From Candidatus Aalborgicola lynettensis (lineage in GTDB: Bacteria; Pseudomonadota; Gammaproteobacteria; Burkholderiales; Burkholderiaceae_C), in NCBI GenBank assembly GCA_016719405.1, contig JADJZE010000022.1, forward strand, positions 69,501 through 133,500: DNA of 64,000 bases, written 5' to 3'. The position numbers and the translations under genes are program-made. Of this stretch, positions 1 through 9,256 are shown piece by piece. Numbering within the stretch: the first letter of the stretch is position 1; each line of letters begins with the position of its first letter. Below the pieces are notes generated by a model. That model saw only the letters and a program-made list of their open reading frames with translations, was not told where the DNA came from and did not search any database.

Positions 1-1831
1 GTTGCCCCATGGCACCGCCAATTTGCACCACGCTTTCACTTTGTTCGGCACTGGCCGCTGCAATTTCCTGCACCAACTCCGAAGTTTTTTGGATGCTGGG
101 CACAATTTCATCCAGCAGTTTGCCTGCACGCTCGGCAGTGGATACGCTGCTGCCCGCGAGGTCCCCTATTTCTTTCGCCGCTTCTTGGCTGCGTTCGGCC
201 AGCTTGCGAACCTCTGCAGCCACCACAGCAAAACCTTTGCCGTGTTCACCAGCCCGCGCTGCTTCGATGGCGGCATTGAGTGCCAGCAGGTTGGTCTGGT
301 ACGCAATGTCATCGACAATGCCAATCTTGGCGGCGATTTGTTTCATTGCGGTCACCGTCTGGCTCACCGCACTGCCGCCATCTGCAGCCTCTTTGCTGGC
401 TTTGGTTGCCATGCCGTCTGTGACTTTGGCGTTGTCGCTGTTTTGGCTGATGGACGCCGACATCACATCAATACTGGCCGTCGTCTGCTCCACACTCGCC
501 GCCTGTTGGCTGGCAGCCTGGCTCAGCGATTGCGCTGTTGCACTGACCTGGTTTGCAGCACCCGTCAATGCATCCGCGGCACCACGCACTTCCTCAATAA
601 TGCCGGCCAACTTCTCGCAGCTGGCATTGGCATCTTGCTTGACCTCATTGAAAGTGCCTCGCACGTCGCGGTCAATGCGCTGTGTCAAGTCGCCACTGGC
701 GAGGCTGGAGAACACACGCCCCACATCTTCAATGATGCCGGCCAATTTCTCGGTCGTGTCGTTGGCGTCTGTCTTGAGTTGCCCAAAGGTGCCTGCATAG
801 TCACGGGTGATGCGCTGCGAAAGGTCCCCCTCGGCCAGCGCACCAAAAACACGCACCACATCTTCAAAGATGGTGGAGGTCGTCTCCATCAGTTCATTCA
901 CCCCCGCGCACAACTCTTTAATGGGTCCTGATTTTCCATCCAGCGGAATGCGTTGGGTGAGATCACCCTGGCGGGCAGCGGCTGTTACGGATTGCGCTTG
1001 TTCCACCGCCTTGCGCAGCATGTCATTGGCATTGACCTCGGCAGACACGTCCGTGGCAATTTTGATGATTTTGACCACCCGCCCCATTTCATCGGTCACC
1101 GGGGCATACACCGCTTGCAGCGACACTTCTTTGCCGGTTTTGGTAATACGCTTGTAAGTGCCCTGCTGTGCCTTGCCCGCATTCAAATCGGCCCAAAACT
1201 GCTGGTACGCTGGCACACCAGAAACCGATGCATCACAGAACATGCGGTGGTGCTTGCCCCTGATTTCCTCCAACTGGTAACCCGTGGTTTGCAGAAAATT
1301 GGGATTCGCCCTGACGATATTTCCACCCAGATCAAATTCCACAAACGCGTAAGACGCATCAATGGCATTGATGATGCCGCGCGCGTTGTGGCGCTCCAGT
1401 TCGGCCTCGGTAATGTCGTAGCGCACCCCCAGGTACTTCATGGGTTTGCCGTTGTCACCCAAAATGGGCGCAATGACGGCATCCACGTAATACGGCGTGC
1501 CGTCCTTGGCACGGTTCTTCACCACCCCGCGAAAAATGTCGCCACGCCCGATGGTGGCCCACATTTGCTTGAACACCTCTTTGGGCATGTCCGGGTGGCG
1601 GGTGGTATTGTGCCCATGCCCTATCAGTTCATTTTTGGGGTACTTGGAAACCTCCAGGAACTTGTCATTCACACTCAGAATGTCCCCCTTTTTATCCGCG
1701 TAGGAAACGATGCTGGTGATGTTCATGATGTCGGTGCGGACCTTCAATTCCGCCTCCAGCTCGGCCACCCTTTGCTGCAAAGCACGAACATTCAATACCC
1801 CGGCGAGCCAGGAAGTGTTTTTCTGCGTCAT
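1..1831 (-). CDS. Soluble PAS-PAS-HAMP methyl-accepting chemotaxis protein (C-terminus beyond window)
   Basis: Chemoreceptor that probably signals to the CheA encoded just upstream. The frame is open from the ATG at 1831 to the window edge, so about 610 residues are seen and the end is missing. No membrane segment is visible, which suggests a cytosolic receptor. Two PAS domains (about residues 25-140 and 150-270) are followed by three HAMP-like repeats, each with a GDLxQRI-type motif (about 285-430), and then the methyl-accepting coiled coil. The conserved signalling tip reads AYQTNLLALNAAIEAARAG (nt ~250-320). A GGAG lies 8 nt before the ATG. It is the last gene of the chemotaxis operon, 71 nt after cheA. 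What the PAS domains sense cannot be told from sequence. Confidence 0.93.
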   Translation of the reverse strand, partial: MTQKNTSWLAGVLNVRALQQRVAELEAELKVRTDIMNITSIVSYADKKGDILSVNDKFLEVSKYPKNELIGHGHNTTRHPDMPKEVFKQMWATIGRGDIFRGVVKNRAKDGTPYYVDAVIAPILGDNGKPMKYLGVRYDITEAELERHNARGIINAIDASYAFVEFDLGGNIVRANPNFLQTTGYQLEEIRGKHHRMFCDASVSGVPAYQQFWADLNAGKAQQGTYKRITKTGKEVSLQAVYAPVTDEMGRVVKIIKIATDVSAEVNANDMLRKAVEQAQSVTAAARQGDLTQRIPLDGKSGPIKELCAGVNELMETTSTIFEDVVRVFGALAEGDLSQRITRDYAGTFGQLKTDANDTTEKLAGIIEDVGRVFSSLASGDLTQRIDRDVRGTFNEVKQDANASCEKLAGIIEEVRGAADALTGAANQVSATAQSLSQAASQQAASVEQTTASIDVMSASISQNSDNAKVTDGMATKASKEAADGGSAVSQTVTAMKQIAAKIGIVDDIAYQTNLLALNAAIEAARAGEHGKGFAVVAAEVRKLAERSQEAAKEIGDLAGSSVSTAERAGKLLDEIVPSIQKTSELVQEIAAASAEQSESVVQIGGAMGQ

Positions 1832-1866
1832 GTTGAAGCTCCGATTGAAATGACTGAAATATGCAT

Positions 1867-1887
1867 CAACGCGTTATCCACGCGTTG
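1867..1887. other. Small perfect hairpin between cheA and the receptor gene
   Basis: CAACGCG, a 7-nt loop and CGCGTTG form a perfect 7-bp stem in the 71-nt gap between the cheA stop and the receptor start. There is no T-run on the minus strand, so it is not a standard terminator for cheA. It might moderate readthrough into the receptor gene or stabilise mRNA ends. Function is inference only. Confidence 0.4.
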
Positions 1888-1902
1888 CAATTTTTAGGAG
1901 TG

Positions 1903-4098
1903 CTAGGCTGTTACAGCGCCAACCCCGGTCACCAAGTCACCGAGTGAGCCCACATCCAGAATCAGTGCCACTTCGCCACTGCCCAGAATGCTTGATCCGG
2001 AGATGCCCCGCAGGGTCTTGAACAGGCGCCCCAGTGGTTTGATGACCGTTTGCTGTTGCCCCATCAACACCTCTACCTCAATGCCGTATTTGCCACGTGT
2101 CGAATTGACTACCACCACGCTTACCCGATCCGGCAAGGAAGATTCCACGCTGTAAAGCGAACGCAGCCGCACCACCGGCAAAACCTGGCCACGCAATTCA
2201 AGGCAATGGCGACCCGATGCATCGACCTTGGTGTTGGCGTCTGCCGCCTCAATCACCTCCACCACGGATTCAAGCGGCAATACAAACTTGGACTTGCCAA
2301 CGCCCACCATAAAACCATCAATGATGGCCAGTGTCAGCGGCAGTCGTATATCCACCTGCAACCCGCGCCCCGGGTTGCTGTTGAGCCGCAAAGTGCCACG
2401 CAGGGCTTCAATGTTGCGCCGCACCACATCCATGCCCACACCACGCCCGGATAAATTGGTAATCTGCTCGGCAGTGGAAAAACCGGGCTCGAAGATCAGC
2501 ATATTGATGGCATCGTCGCTAGGCACCACCCCCTGCTCCACCAGCCCCCGGTTCCAAGCCCTTTGCAAGACGCGCTCACGGTTGATGCCGCGCCCGTCGT
2601 CTTCAATGCGGATCAGAATGGCGCCGGTTTCATGTTTGGCGCTGAGCACCAATTTACCTGTCGCGGGCTTACCCGCCGCCAACCGCTCCTGCGGTGGCTC
2701 CAGACCATGGTCCAGTGAGTTGCGCACCAGGTGCATGAGGGGGTCGGCAATTTTTTCGACCATGGACTTGTCCAACTCCGCATCACCGCCAACAATCTCG
2801 AAATTGACTTCTTTGCCCAGGCTGCTGGCGGTATCGCGCACCACGCGGCGAAAACGGCTGAAGGTCTCCCCCACCGGCACCATGCGCAGCGCCAGCGTGC
2901 CGTTGCGAATTTCTTCGATCAGGCTATTCATGTGCAAATTGGCCTCGATCAGCGCAACCTGATGGGTTTCCCGCGCCAACAAATTGGCACCGGCTCCTGC
3001 AATGACCAGTTCCCCCAGCAGATTGATGACCGCATCCAGCCGGTCGGCCTGGACGCGGATATAGCGTTCTTCGCTCGGGGCGTTGTCGCGCATCTTCTGT
3101 TGTTTGCCCAGCGCTGCGGCTACCGCTTCGGGTGGCACGCCGGCTTGCGCCTCCAGCAAATCGCCAATCCTGGCTTTGGCCACAGTCGGCATGCCCGGCG
3201 ATTGCTGTTGGGTGGAGAGCACCTGATCAAGTTTGACTTGCGATACTGCGCCCACCTGTACCAGTAAATCGCCCAAACGCGGCGTCTCCGGCATGGCCTC
3301 GATGGCGCGGGCCAGTTTCTGACCTTCGGTTTCTGGCGCCACCACATCGAGTTCACAATCGTCGATCACAAAACTGAACGCCCCTTCAATGTCTTCACGG
3401 GATGCGGTCGTTTCCAGATCCATGGAAAAACTCAGGTAACAATTCTCCGGGTTAAGGTTAACCAGGGTCGGCACCGCATCCACACCGCAGCGCATGTCGG
3501 CCACCCGCCCCATGCCGGCCAAGTAGCGCGCAATGGACAACGGATCCATGCCGTTGCGAAAGGTCTCCGTACCAAAACGCGCGGAGATTTTCCAGATTTT
3601 CAAACCACCCGACTCAGCAGCCACGTCGGATACACCACCACCCGGCGCCACACCACCCACGGCCCCAACCGCAGAGACGGCGTCTTCACTGAGCACCCTT
3701 AATTGACGAATGAGGTCTGCACGCGCGTTACGTTGCTCATCGGTATCCGCGTCCTCATCGGCCGCGGTATCCACAAGGAATTTGATCTGGTCATTGCACT
3801 GCAGTAGCAGGCTGCTGATGTCTGGCGTGAGCGCAATGTCGCCATCGCGCATTTTGTCGAGCAGGGTTTCAACATGGTGGGTGAAATCCACGACCCGATT
3901 CAAACCAAAGATGCCAGCAGACCCTTTGACGGTGTGTGCACAGCGAAACAAGGAATCCAGCAACTCCCGGTTATCTGGCTGCTCCTCAAGCTCCAATAGC
4001 AATGTTTCTATGGACTCGATCTGCTCTCTTGCTTCGCTGATAAAAGCAGGCATTGCCGCGGCAATGAAATCCTTGTCCGCATCGTTGGAGTAACTCAT
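1903..4098 (-). CDS. cheA: Chemotaxis histidine kinase CheA
   Basis: Autophosphorylating kinase that passes phosphate to CheY under receptor control. I take the ATG at 4098 (731 aa), not the longer frame from 4170, because it gives a 4-nt ATGA overlap with the upstream STAS gene and begins directly at the HPt domain. The phospho-accepting His is about residue 55 in AHTVKGSAG. A long middle region follows, without a typical P2 domain that I can recognise. Then come the dimerisation helices and the ATPase domain with N-box HLVRNSLDHG, G1 IEDDGRGI and G2 SGRGVGMDVV. A C-terminal CheW-like domain starts near LPLTLAIIDGFMV. It sits in an operon with cheY, a STAS gene and a receptor gene. Confidence 0.95.
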   Translation of the reverse strand: MSYSNDADKDFIAAAMPAFISEAREQIESIETLLLELEEQPDNRELLDSLFRCAHTVKGSAGIFGLNRVVDFTHHVETLLDKMRDGDIALTPDISSLLLQCNDQIKFLVDTAADEDADTDEQRNARADLIRQLRVLSEDAVSAVGAVGGVAPGGGVSDVAAESGGLKIWKISARFGTETFRNGMDPLSIARYLAGMGRVADMRCGVDAVPTLVNLNPENCYLSFSMDLETTASREDIEGAFSFVIDDCELDVVAPETEGQKLARAIEAMPETPRLGDLLVQVGAVSQVKLDQVLSTQQQSPGMPTVAKARIGDLLEAQAGVPPEAVAAALGKQQKMRDNAPSEERYIRVQADRLDAVINLLGELVIAGAGANLLARETHQVALIEANLHMNSLIEEIRNGTLALRMVPVGETFSRFRRVVRDTASSLGKEVNFEIVGGDAELDKSMVEKIADPLMHLVRNSLDHGLEPPQERLAAGKPATGKLVLSAKHETGAILIRIEDDGRGINRERVLQRAWNRGLVEQGVVPSDDAINMLIFEPGFSTAEQITNLSGRGVGMDVVRRNIEALRGTLRLNSNPGRGLQVDIRLPLTLAIIDGFMVGVGKSKFVLPLESVVEVIEAADANTKVDASGRHCLELRGQVLPVVRLRSLYSVESSLPDRVSVVVVNSTRGKYGIEVEVLMGQQQTVIKPLGRLFKTLRGISGSSILGSGEVALILDVGSLGDLVTGVGAVTA

Positions 4099-4403
4099 GC
4101 GCGCACTCCCGTGGGGTTGGCATGCGGGACATGCTGGTCCATCCACGGCACCAAGCCCATCGCATGGCACGCATCGGTAAAATTTTTGCTGCTTCCAACC
4201 AGTTGCCAGTTGTGGTCCATATTCGACAAAGCGGCCAGCAGTTGCAACCCGGCGCCATCCACCTCCGCCACATTGGAAGCCGATATTTCAAGACGCTCAC
4301 TGCCAGCTGCGCTCTGCGCAGCCACCCACGCCAGCAACGTGTCTCTCGTTTCCAGCACGTTGTAGATATTGAGTTCGGCAGGCAATTCAAATCGCTCACC
4401 CAT
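4095..4403 (-). CDS. STAS-domain protein (anti-sigma-antagonist-like), chemotaxis operon
   Basis: A 102-residue single STAS domain, of the kind that binds partner proteins and may be phosphorylated on a Ser/Thr. The strand-helix pattern is visible, with the conserved loop AEVDGAGLQLL around residues 48-58. The usual phospho-site would be the Ser in a D-S-G type motif; here that position reads D-G-A, so phosphorylation-based switching is doubtful. It overlaps cheA by 4 nt (ATGA), so translation is probably coupled. STAS proteins next to cheA occur in several proteobacterial chemosensory clusters; the role here is inferred from context only. Confidence 0.8.
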   Translation of the reverse strand: MGERFELPAELNIYNVLETRDTLLAWVAAQSAAGSERLEISASNVAEVDGAGLQLLAALSNMDHNWQLVGSSKNFTDACHAMGLVPWMDQHVPHANPTGVRA

Positions 4404-4454
4404 GGCTTTTCTCCTGATTGCTTTGAATGAACCACCCGCAATGAATGGGCCGCA

Positions 4455-4820
4455 CTACACGCACAGTTTGGAGACCGCACTCACCAATTGGGTTGGAGAA
4501 AAAGGTTTGACCATCCATGCCTTGGCGCCGGCCGCCTTACCCTGCTCCTTCTTTTCTTCCTGACTCTCGGTGGTCAACATCAGGATCGGCATGAATTTGT
4601 AGGCGCTGATCTGCTTGGCAGCTTTGACGAACTCAATGCCATTCATGACCGGCATGTTGACGTCACAAATCGCCATATTCACCTGCCGGCCATCCAGCAA
4701 AGCCAGGGCAGCTTTGCCATCTCCCGCCTCTAAAACTTCGTAACCGGCGCCTGTCAGGGCCATTTTGACCACCTGACGCAGACTGGCGGAATCGTCGATG
4801 ACTAAAACTGTCTTTGCCAT
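4455..4820 (-). CDS. cheY: CheY-type single-domain response regulator
   Basis: A 121-aa receiver domain with no output domain, the diffusible target of CheA. Key residues are all present: acidic pocket DD at 9-10, phospho-acceptor Asp53 in CDVNMP, switch Thr in LMLTTES (about 83-84) and Lys105 in MVKPFSP. The ATG at 4820 follows 14 nt after the CheZ-like gene, and the STAS gene comes 51 nt downstream. This supports one operon running from about 5500 to the window edge. Confidence 0.94.
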   Translation of the reverse strand: MAKTVLVIDDSASLRQVVKMALTGAGYEVLEAGDGKAALALLDGRQVNMAICDVNMPVMNGIEFVKAAKQISAYKFMPILMLTTESQEEKKEQGKAAGAKAWMVKPFSPTQLVSAVSKLCV

Positions 4821-4834
4821 TTCTTACCTCAACA

Positions 4835-5500
4835 TCAAAAAAAAGTAGTTTCGTTGGGCCCTGGCGTTGCAGCCTCGTTCTTGACGCCATCGTGGTTTTC
4901 GCGCTGTTCTGCCATGGCATAACGCGACTCCAATTGAACAAGCCAATCCTGCAGCAAGGGGGTGGGGGCACCATGACCCGCAAGTGCCTCTTGCAGCCGT
5001 GTCATATCACCCTCCAGCAACGCCATCATCTGACTAATCCGATCCTGGTACTGAAAACCAATGTACATGCGCTCGACCTGCTCGGCCACCATTTGCGTTT
5101 CGTGCTGAAACGGCTTGGCGATCTGCTCCAGCGCGTCCACGGATCGATGCACCATGCCAATCACGCGCTCAATTGCATCCCGTGCGGAGTCAGAAATGTT
5201 GGCGTCTTGCAACAACGGACGCAATGCCCGTTCGCAGCCGTGCGCCAAACCTGCAACACCGCCATCGGTCTGACTCAAGGCATCGTTGATCTGCTGCGAC
5301 TGGCGTTCCGCCATGTTGATGTGCGGACCTATATCGGAAAATGCCTGCAACATTTGCGCCACCGCAGCCTCCGACTGCGCACGCGATGCAGCCAAGTGCC
5401 GCTGCCAGACGGGCAGCAACCCCGCACACAACTCCAGCAGGACTGCGGCTTGGGTCACAGCCTGCGTACTCCCTGGACCCAAAGGAATTCCGTTTTGCAT
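4835..5500 (-). CDS. CheZ-like chemotaxis accessory protein
   Basis: First gene of the chemotaxis operon. The protein is predicted to be largely helical, with a coiled-coil character and no membrane segment. The stretch IGFQYQDRISQMM near the middle-to-C-terminal part resembles the FQDxxxQ helix seen in CheZ and related CheY-binding proteins. The C-terminus ends in a short tail that could be a binding peptide. I chose the ATG at 5500 (221 aa); a GTG at 5533 would add 11 residues and neither start has a strong ribosome site. It could dephosphorylate CheY or act as an adaptor. Family assignment is tentative; no catalytic Asp/Gln pair can be confirmed by eye. Confidence 0.6.
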   Translation of the reverse strand: MQNGIPLGPGSTQAVTQAAVLLELCAGLLPVWQRHLAASRAQSEAAVAQMLQAFSDIGPHINMAERQSQQINDALSQTDGGVAGLAHGCERALRPLLQDANISDSARDAIERVIGMVHRSVDALEQIAKPFQHETQMVAEQVERMYIGFQYQDRISQMMALLEGDMTRLQEALAGHGAPTPLLQDWLVQLESRYAMAEQRENHDGVKNEAATPGPNETTFF

Positions 5501-5807
5501 GGCAAATTTTGCGTGGTTCGAATGGCACGTCACGCAGGTGGCGTGCCGCCCTTGTGTAGAGGTGGCTTGTATTGAGGGTTGAATATCATGCTTGCGCGCA
5601 GCATTGACTAGCTAGGGAAAGCCCTAGCCCACGCATTGCCGCAGTCTTGGCGGCACACCATCCCACCTCTTCACACAGGGCCTGCGTTGTGCACGAACAA
5701 TCCGTTGCAGCGGATTTGTGTTGCGCCACGGCGTCAAGCGGGCCATACTCGAATCCTTGTCTAGCGTCGCACACACCAAGTAGGAAGTGTTGTCTAATCT
5801 GGGCCCA
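5501..5807. promoter_or_regulatory. Divergent intergenic region between chemotaxis operon and GGDEF gene
   Basis: About 300 nt between two divergently transcribed units, so promoters for both must lie here or overlap the gene starts. I see no convincing sigma-28 or sigma-70 boxes. A perfect hairpin, GCTAGGG-AAAG-CCCTAGC, occupies 5611-5628. Nothing else recognisable. Confidence 0.35.
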
Positions 5808-6890
5808 ATGAAAGTCACAACCGAGTCCCGCCTCAACCACTTGATGGACCAGTTGGTTCTATTAAGCAGCGTACGCGAACGCGACGCACTGCTACGCCAG
5901 TTGACGCAGTCGCTGTCCGAGTCGGTCAATTGCGAGCGGGTGGACGTTTACGGTCTGGTGCTGGACGAAAACCGCCACTTTTGGCTGCATTTGACGCAAG
6001 CAGTGGCTGGCGAAGGTGTGCGCGTGGTTACCGACCCCGTGCACGCCGACACCACCAACATGAAAGCCATTGGCGAAGAACCTGAACGGCAGCGGTGCGT
6101 CGATCAATCCGCCGTGGTGACGTCTGCACCACAGGCGGACGAAACGCATTTTGTTACCCGGCTTCCCATCATGTTGTCCAACGGCACCTTTCCATGGGGT
6201 GTGGTTGAAATACGGTCCGCCCAGGCGTTTGGCAGCATCGACTCCGGCGCCGCCACCCGTCTGATTGCCATGTACGCCAACATTCTGGAAATGCTGGACT
6301 ACAGCGAGTGCGACGCGCTCACGGGTCTGTGGAATCGCAAATCGTTTGATGACCTCTTTTATAAAGCCATCTCGCCGGTGGACGCTCACGACGATGCCGA
6401 GACGGCGCCGCTGGTGGAAAAACGCGCCCCTTCCACCAGCCCCAAGTTCTGGTTGGCCATGGTGGACATCGACCATTTCAAGCAAGTCAATGACAACTTT
6501 GGCCACCTGATTGGCGACGAAGTGCTGCTCTTGGTGGCGCAACTGCTCGAAGGCTCCTTCCGCGCCCATGACCGGGTATACCGCTTTGGCGGTGAAGAGT
6601 TTATTGTTGTCCTGCGTTGCGACAACCACGAAGCCGCAGCAGCCGCCTTGGAGCGTTTTCGCTTGCGCATGGAGGCAAATGACTTCCCCCAGGCGGGGCG
6701 CATCACGGCCAGCGTGGGATTTACCGAAATTACGGCCACCGACTCCCCCAACGTGGCCTGCGAACGCGCCGACAAGGCGGTGTACTACGCCAAGCGCAAT
6801 GGGCGCAACCAGGTGTGCAGCGAGGCCGACTTGGTGCAGCGCGGCCTGCTGACCACCGAGGTCATCGTCGGCGATATGGAGTTGTTCTGA
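5808..6890 (+). CDS. Diguanylate cyclase with N-terminal sensor domain
   Basis: Makes the second messenger c-di-GMP from two GTP. The N-terminal ~170 residues look like a GAF-type sensor without membrane segments. The GGDEF domain follows, with an intact active-site motif GGEEF at residues 261-265. A product-inhibition I-site RAHD (252-255) lies exactly five residues ahead of it, so both catalysis and feedback inhibition are expected. I chose the ATG at 5808 (360 aa); an in-frame GTG at 5787 is possible but its GGAA lies too close. It is transcribed away from the chemotaxis operon. Downstream it converges with pgk, with a hairpin repeat between them. Confidence 0.9.
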   Translation: MKVTTESRLNHLMDQLVLLSSVRERDALLRQLTQSLSESVNCERVDVYGLVLDENRHFWLHLTQAVAGEGVRVVTDPVHADTTNMKAIGEEPERQRCVDQSAVVTSAPQADETHFVTRLPIMLSNGTFPWGVVEIRSAQAFGSIDSGAATRLIAMYANILEMLDYSECDALTGLWNRKSFDDLFYKAISPVDAHDDAETAPLVEKRAPSTSPKFWLAMVDIDHFKQVNDNFGHLIGDEVLLLVAQLLEGSFRAHDRVYRFGGEEFIVVLRCDNHEAAAAALERFRLRMEANDFPQAGRITASVGFTEITATDSPNVACERADKAVYYAKRNGRNQVCSEADLVQRGLLTTEVIVGDMELF

Positions 6891-6910
6891 ATTTAGGCAT
6901 CAAATAGGCT

Positions 6911-6960
6911 GTTTGCGCGCGTCCACCGTGCGCAAGCAGCTATTTATTTAATAGCAAATT
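6911..6960. repeat. GCTAT/ATAGC hairpin repeat, copy between convergent GGDEF gene and pgk
   Basis: Contains a GC-rich hairpin (GCGCGCG ... CGTGCGC, one G-T pair) followed by GCTAT-TTATTTA-ATAGC, the whole bracketed by TTT/AAA. It has the same layout as the copy after glnE and lies exactly between two convergent gene ends, where it could act as a bidirectional transcription stop or mRNA end stabiliser. Confidence 0.75.
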
Positions 6961-8152
6961 AACCCGCCGCACGCCGCTCCAGCACTTCGAATGCGGGCAA
7001 CGTTTTGCCTTCGAGCACCTCCAGAAACGCGCCACCGCCGGTGCTGATGTAACCCACCTGCTTTTCAATGCCGTATTTGGCAATGGCTGCCAGCGTGTCG
7101 CCGCCACCGGCAATGCTGAATGCACTGGATTCGGCAATGGCCTGGGCAATCACTTGGGTGCCGTTCTCGAACGCGGCAAACTCGAACACCCCCACCGGAC
7201 CGTTCCAAACGATGGTGCCGGCCTTTTTGAGTTGGTCGGCCAAGGCTTGCGCGGTTTGCGGGCCAATGTCCAAAATCAGGTCGTCATCGGCCACGTCGGC
7301 TGCAGCCTTGATGGTGGCGGGGGCATCGGCCGCAAAGGTCTTGGCAGTCACCACGTCAGTGGGGATGGGTACGGCGGCGCCCCGGGCCTTCATGGCTTCG
7401 ATGACAGCCGTAGCCTCGGCCAGCAAATCCGGCTCGGCCAGGCTTTTGCCGATCTTCAGGCCAGCGGCCAGCATGAAGGTGTTGGCAATGCCGCCGCCCA
7501 CAATCAACTGGTCCACATTGGCGGCCAGACTCTTCAGAATGGTGAGCTTGGTCGACACCTTGGAGCCCGCAACAATGGCCACCAAAGGACGCTTGGGCGC
7601 ACGCAGCGCTTTGGAAATAGCGTCCATCTCGGCCGCCAGCAGGGGGCCCGCGCAGGCAACCGGGGCGAACTGGGCAATGCCATAGGTGGACGCCTCGGCG
7701 CGGTGGGCGGTGCCAAAAGCGTCGTGCACAAAGATGTCGCACAAAGCGGCCATCTTTTTACTTAGCTCTTCGTTGCTCTTCTTCTCGCCTTTGTTGACGC
7801 GGCAGTTTTCCAGCAGCACCAATTGACCGGGCGCCACGGTCACGCCATCCACCCAATTGGCCACCACAGGAATGGTGCGGCCCATGAGCTCACCCATGCG
7901 CGCAGCCACGGGTGCCAGGGAGTCGGCGGGTTGGAAGTCACCTTCGGTGGGACGCCCCAAGTGCGAGGTCACCATGACTGCGGCCCCAGCCTGCAAGGCC
8001 ATTTCAATACACGGAATGCTGGCGCGAATACGGGTGTCTTCGGTGATATGGCCCGCGTCGTCTTGCGGCACGTTCAAGTCGGCACGGATAAAAACCCGTT
8101 TACCGGCAACCTTGCCTTGGGCACACAGTTCTGAGAAACGAATGACAGTCAT
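6959..8152 (-). CDS. pgk: Phosphoglycerate kinase
   Basis: Glycolytic/gluconeogenic enzyme that transfers phosphate between 1,3-bisphosphoglycerate and ADP. The 397-residue length is normal. The N-terminal substrate motif RADLNVPQDD and the C-terminal nucleotide motif GGGDTLAA are present. The ATG at 8152 is preferred because AGAAGG lies 6 nt before it, although a TTG two codons upstream is in frame. It stands alone here, not next to gap or pyk. Its 3' end converges on the diguanylate cyclase. Confidence 0.98.
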   Translation of the reverse strand: MTVIRFSELCAQGKVAGKRVFIRADLNVPQDDAGHITEDTRIRASIPCIEMALQAGAAVMVTSHLGRPTEGDFQPADSLAPVAARMGELMGRTIPVVANWVDGVTVAPGQLVLLENCRVNKGEKKSNEELSKKMAALCDIFVHDAFGTAHRAEASTYGIAQFAPVACAGPLLAAEMDAISKALRAPKRPLVAIVAGSKVSTKLTILKSLAANVDQLIVGGGIANTFMLAAGLKIGKSLAEPDLLAEATAVIEAMKARGAAVPIPTDVVTAKTFAADAPATIKAAADVADDDLILDIGPQTAQALADQLKKAGTIVWNGPVGVFEFAAFENGTQVIAQAIAESSAFSIAGGGDTLAAIAKYGIEKQVGYISTGGGAFLEVLEGKTLPAFEVLERRAAG

Positions 8153-8227
8153 GGACAACCTTCTATGGACAAATAGAAGGCATTGTAAAAGCCGTACCCA
8201 CCCTTCGCAGCAAAGACGCCGCGCTGC

Positions 8228-9256
8228 TTATCGCTGCGGGGCAGGCGCTGCCACCTCGAACCGCATACCAGGCTGTACATCAAAGCCGCGCAAAAAATCC
8301 CCGACCGGCAGGCGCTTGCCACCCGGGCGTTGCAACTGGGTTAAATTCACTATCGAATTGATAGCTGCCACCGCAATACCATCGGGCGCAACCGCCACAA
8401 TCGTGCCTGGAGCGGGCGTAATGGCACTGGCACTCGTACCGGGATCAGAACCGGGAACGGGCATCGCAGCACACTGCGCCGCCCAGACCTTGACGGCTTC
8501 ACCCACCAGTACCGCAGTCGCCCCCGGAAACGGGATAAACGCCCGAATCCGACGCACGATGGTGGCCGCGTCCTGCTGCCAGTCGATCGCAGCCTCGTGT
8601 TTCTCGATCTTGTGCGCGTAGGTGATGCCCTCGGTCGGCTGTGGTTGGGCGCGCAGTTGCCCGGCGGCGGCCAAATCCAGCGCTTGCACCACCATGCTGG
8701 CGCCCATGTCGGCCAGCCGGTCGTGCACATCGGCCGTCGTGTCACCGGTGCCAATAGGGGTGCTTTGCACCAAGAGCATGTCGCCGGTATCCAATCCCAC
8801 ATCCATCTGCATGATGGTCACGCCGGTTTGGGTGTCGCCGGCCTCAATGGCGCGGTGAATCGGCGCCGCGCCGCGCCAGCGCGGCAGCAAGGAGCCGTGG
8901 ATATTGAGGCAGCCAAACTGGCCCGGCCTGGACGCCATGGCATTCAGCACCCACTGCGGCAAGATCAGGCCATACGCCGCTACCACCATGGCATCGGCCT
9001 GCGCATTCGCAATTGCCTGGCAGGCCGCAGCGGCGTCTTCTGGGTATTTGCCATCCAGGCGCAGGCTGCGCGGTTGCGCCACCGGCAGTCCATGCGCCAC
9101 AGCGAACTGCTTGACGGCAGAGGCCTGCAACTTCATGCCGCGCCCGGCGGGGCGATCCGGCTGCGTCAGCACCAAGGCAATGCTGTGGCCGCTGGCATGC
9201 AGGCGTTCCAGCGCCGTGCGGGCAAATTCCGGGGTGCCGGCAAAAATCAGCCTCAC
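8228..9256 (-). CDS. fmt: Methionyl-tRNA formyltransferase
   Basis: Formylates initiator Met-tRNA using 10-formyl-THF. The start is a GTG at 9256 that overlaps the def stop by 4 nt (GTGA), the usual coupled def-fmt pair. Landmarks are FAGTPEFA at the N-terminus, the HGSLLPRWRGAAP substrate loop near residue 110 and the C-terminal OB-like domain. The length of 342 aa is slightly above the E. coli enzyme (315). Within the C-terminal domain, nt 8350-8367 match the core of the hairpin repeat found elsewhere in this window, read in frame as AAINSIV. Confidence 0.97.
   Translation of the reverse strand: MRLIFAGTPEFARTALERLHASGHSIALVLTQPDRPAGRGMKLQASAVKQFAVAHGLPVAQPRSLRLDGKYPEDAAAACQAIANAQADAMVVAAYGLILPQWVLNAMASRPGQFGCLNIHGSLLPRWRGAAPIHRAIEAGDTQTGVTIMQMDVGLDTGDMLLVQSTPIGTGDTTADVHDRLADMGASMVVQALDLAAAGQLRAQPQPTEGITYAHKIEKHEAAIDWQQDAATIVRRIRAFIPFPGATAVLVGEAVKVWAAQCAAMPVPGSDPGTSASAITPAPGTIVAVAPDGIAVAAINSIVNLTQLQRPGGKRLPVGDFLRGFDVQPGMRFEVAAPAPQR

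Noticed and set aside
2..931. Long plus-strand frames opposite the chemoreceptor gene
   Set aside because: They are antisense shadows: the opposite strand encodes the conserved receptor tip and PAS domains.
5510..5560. tRNA-like GGTTCGAAT stretch
   Set aside because: No matching acceptor or anticodon stems around it.
5611..5628. Possible terminator or attenuator hairpin upstream of the chemotaxis operon
   Set aside because: 7-bp stem without T-run in a divergent promoter region; no reason to call a terminator.
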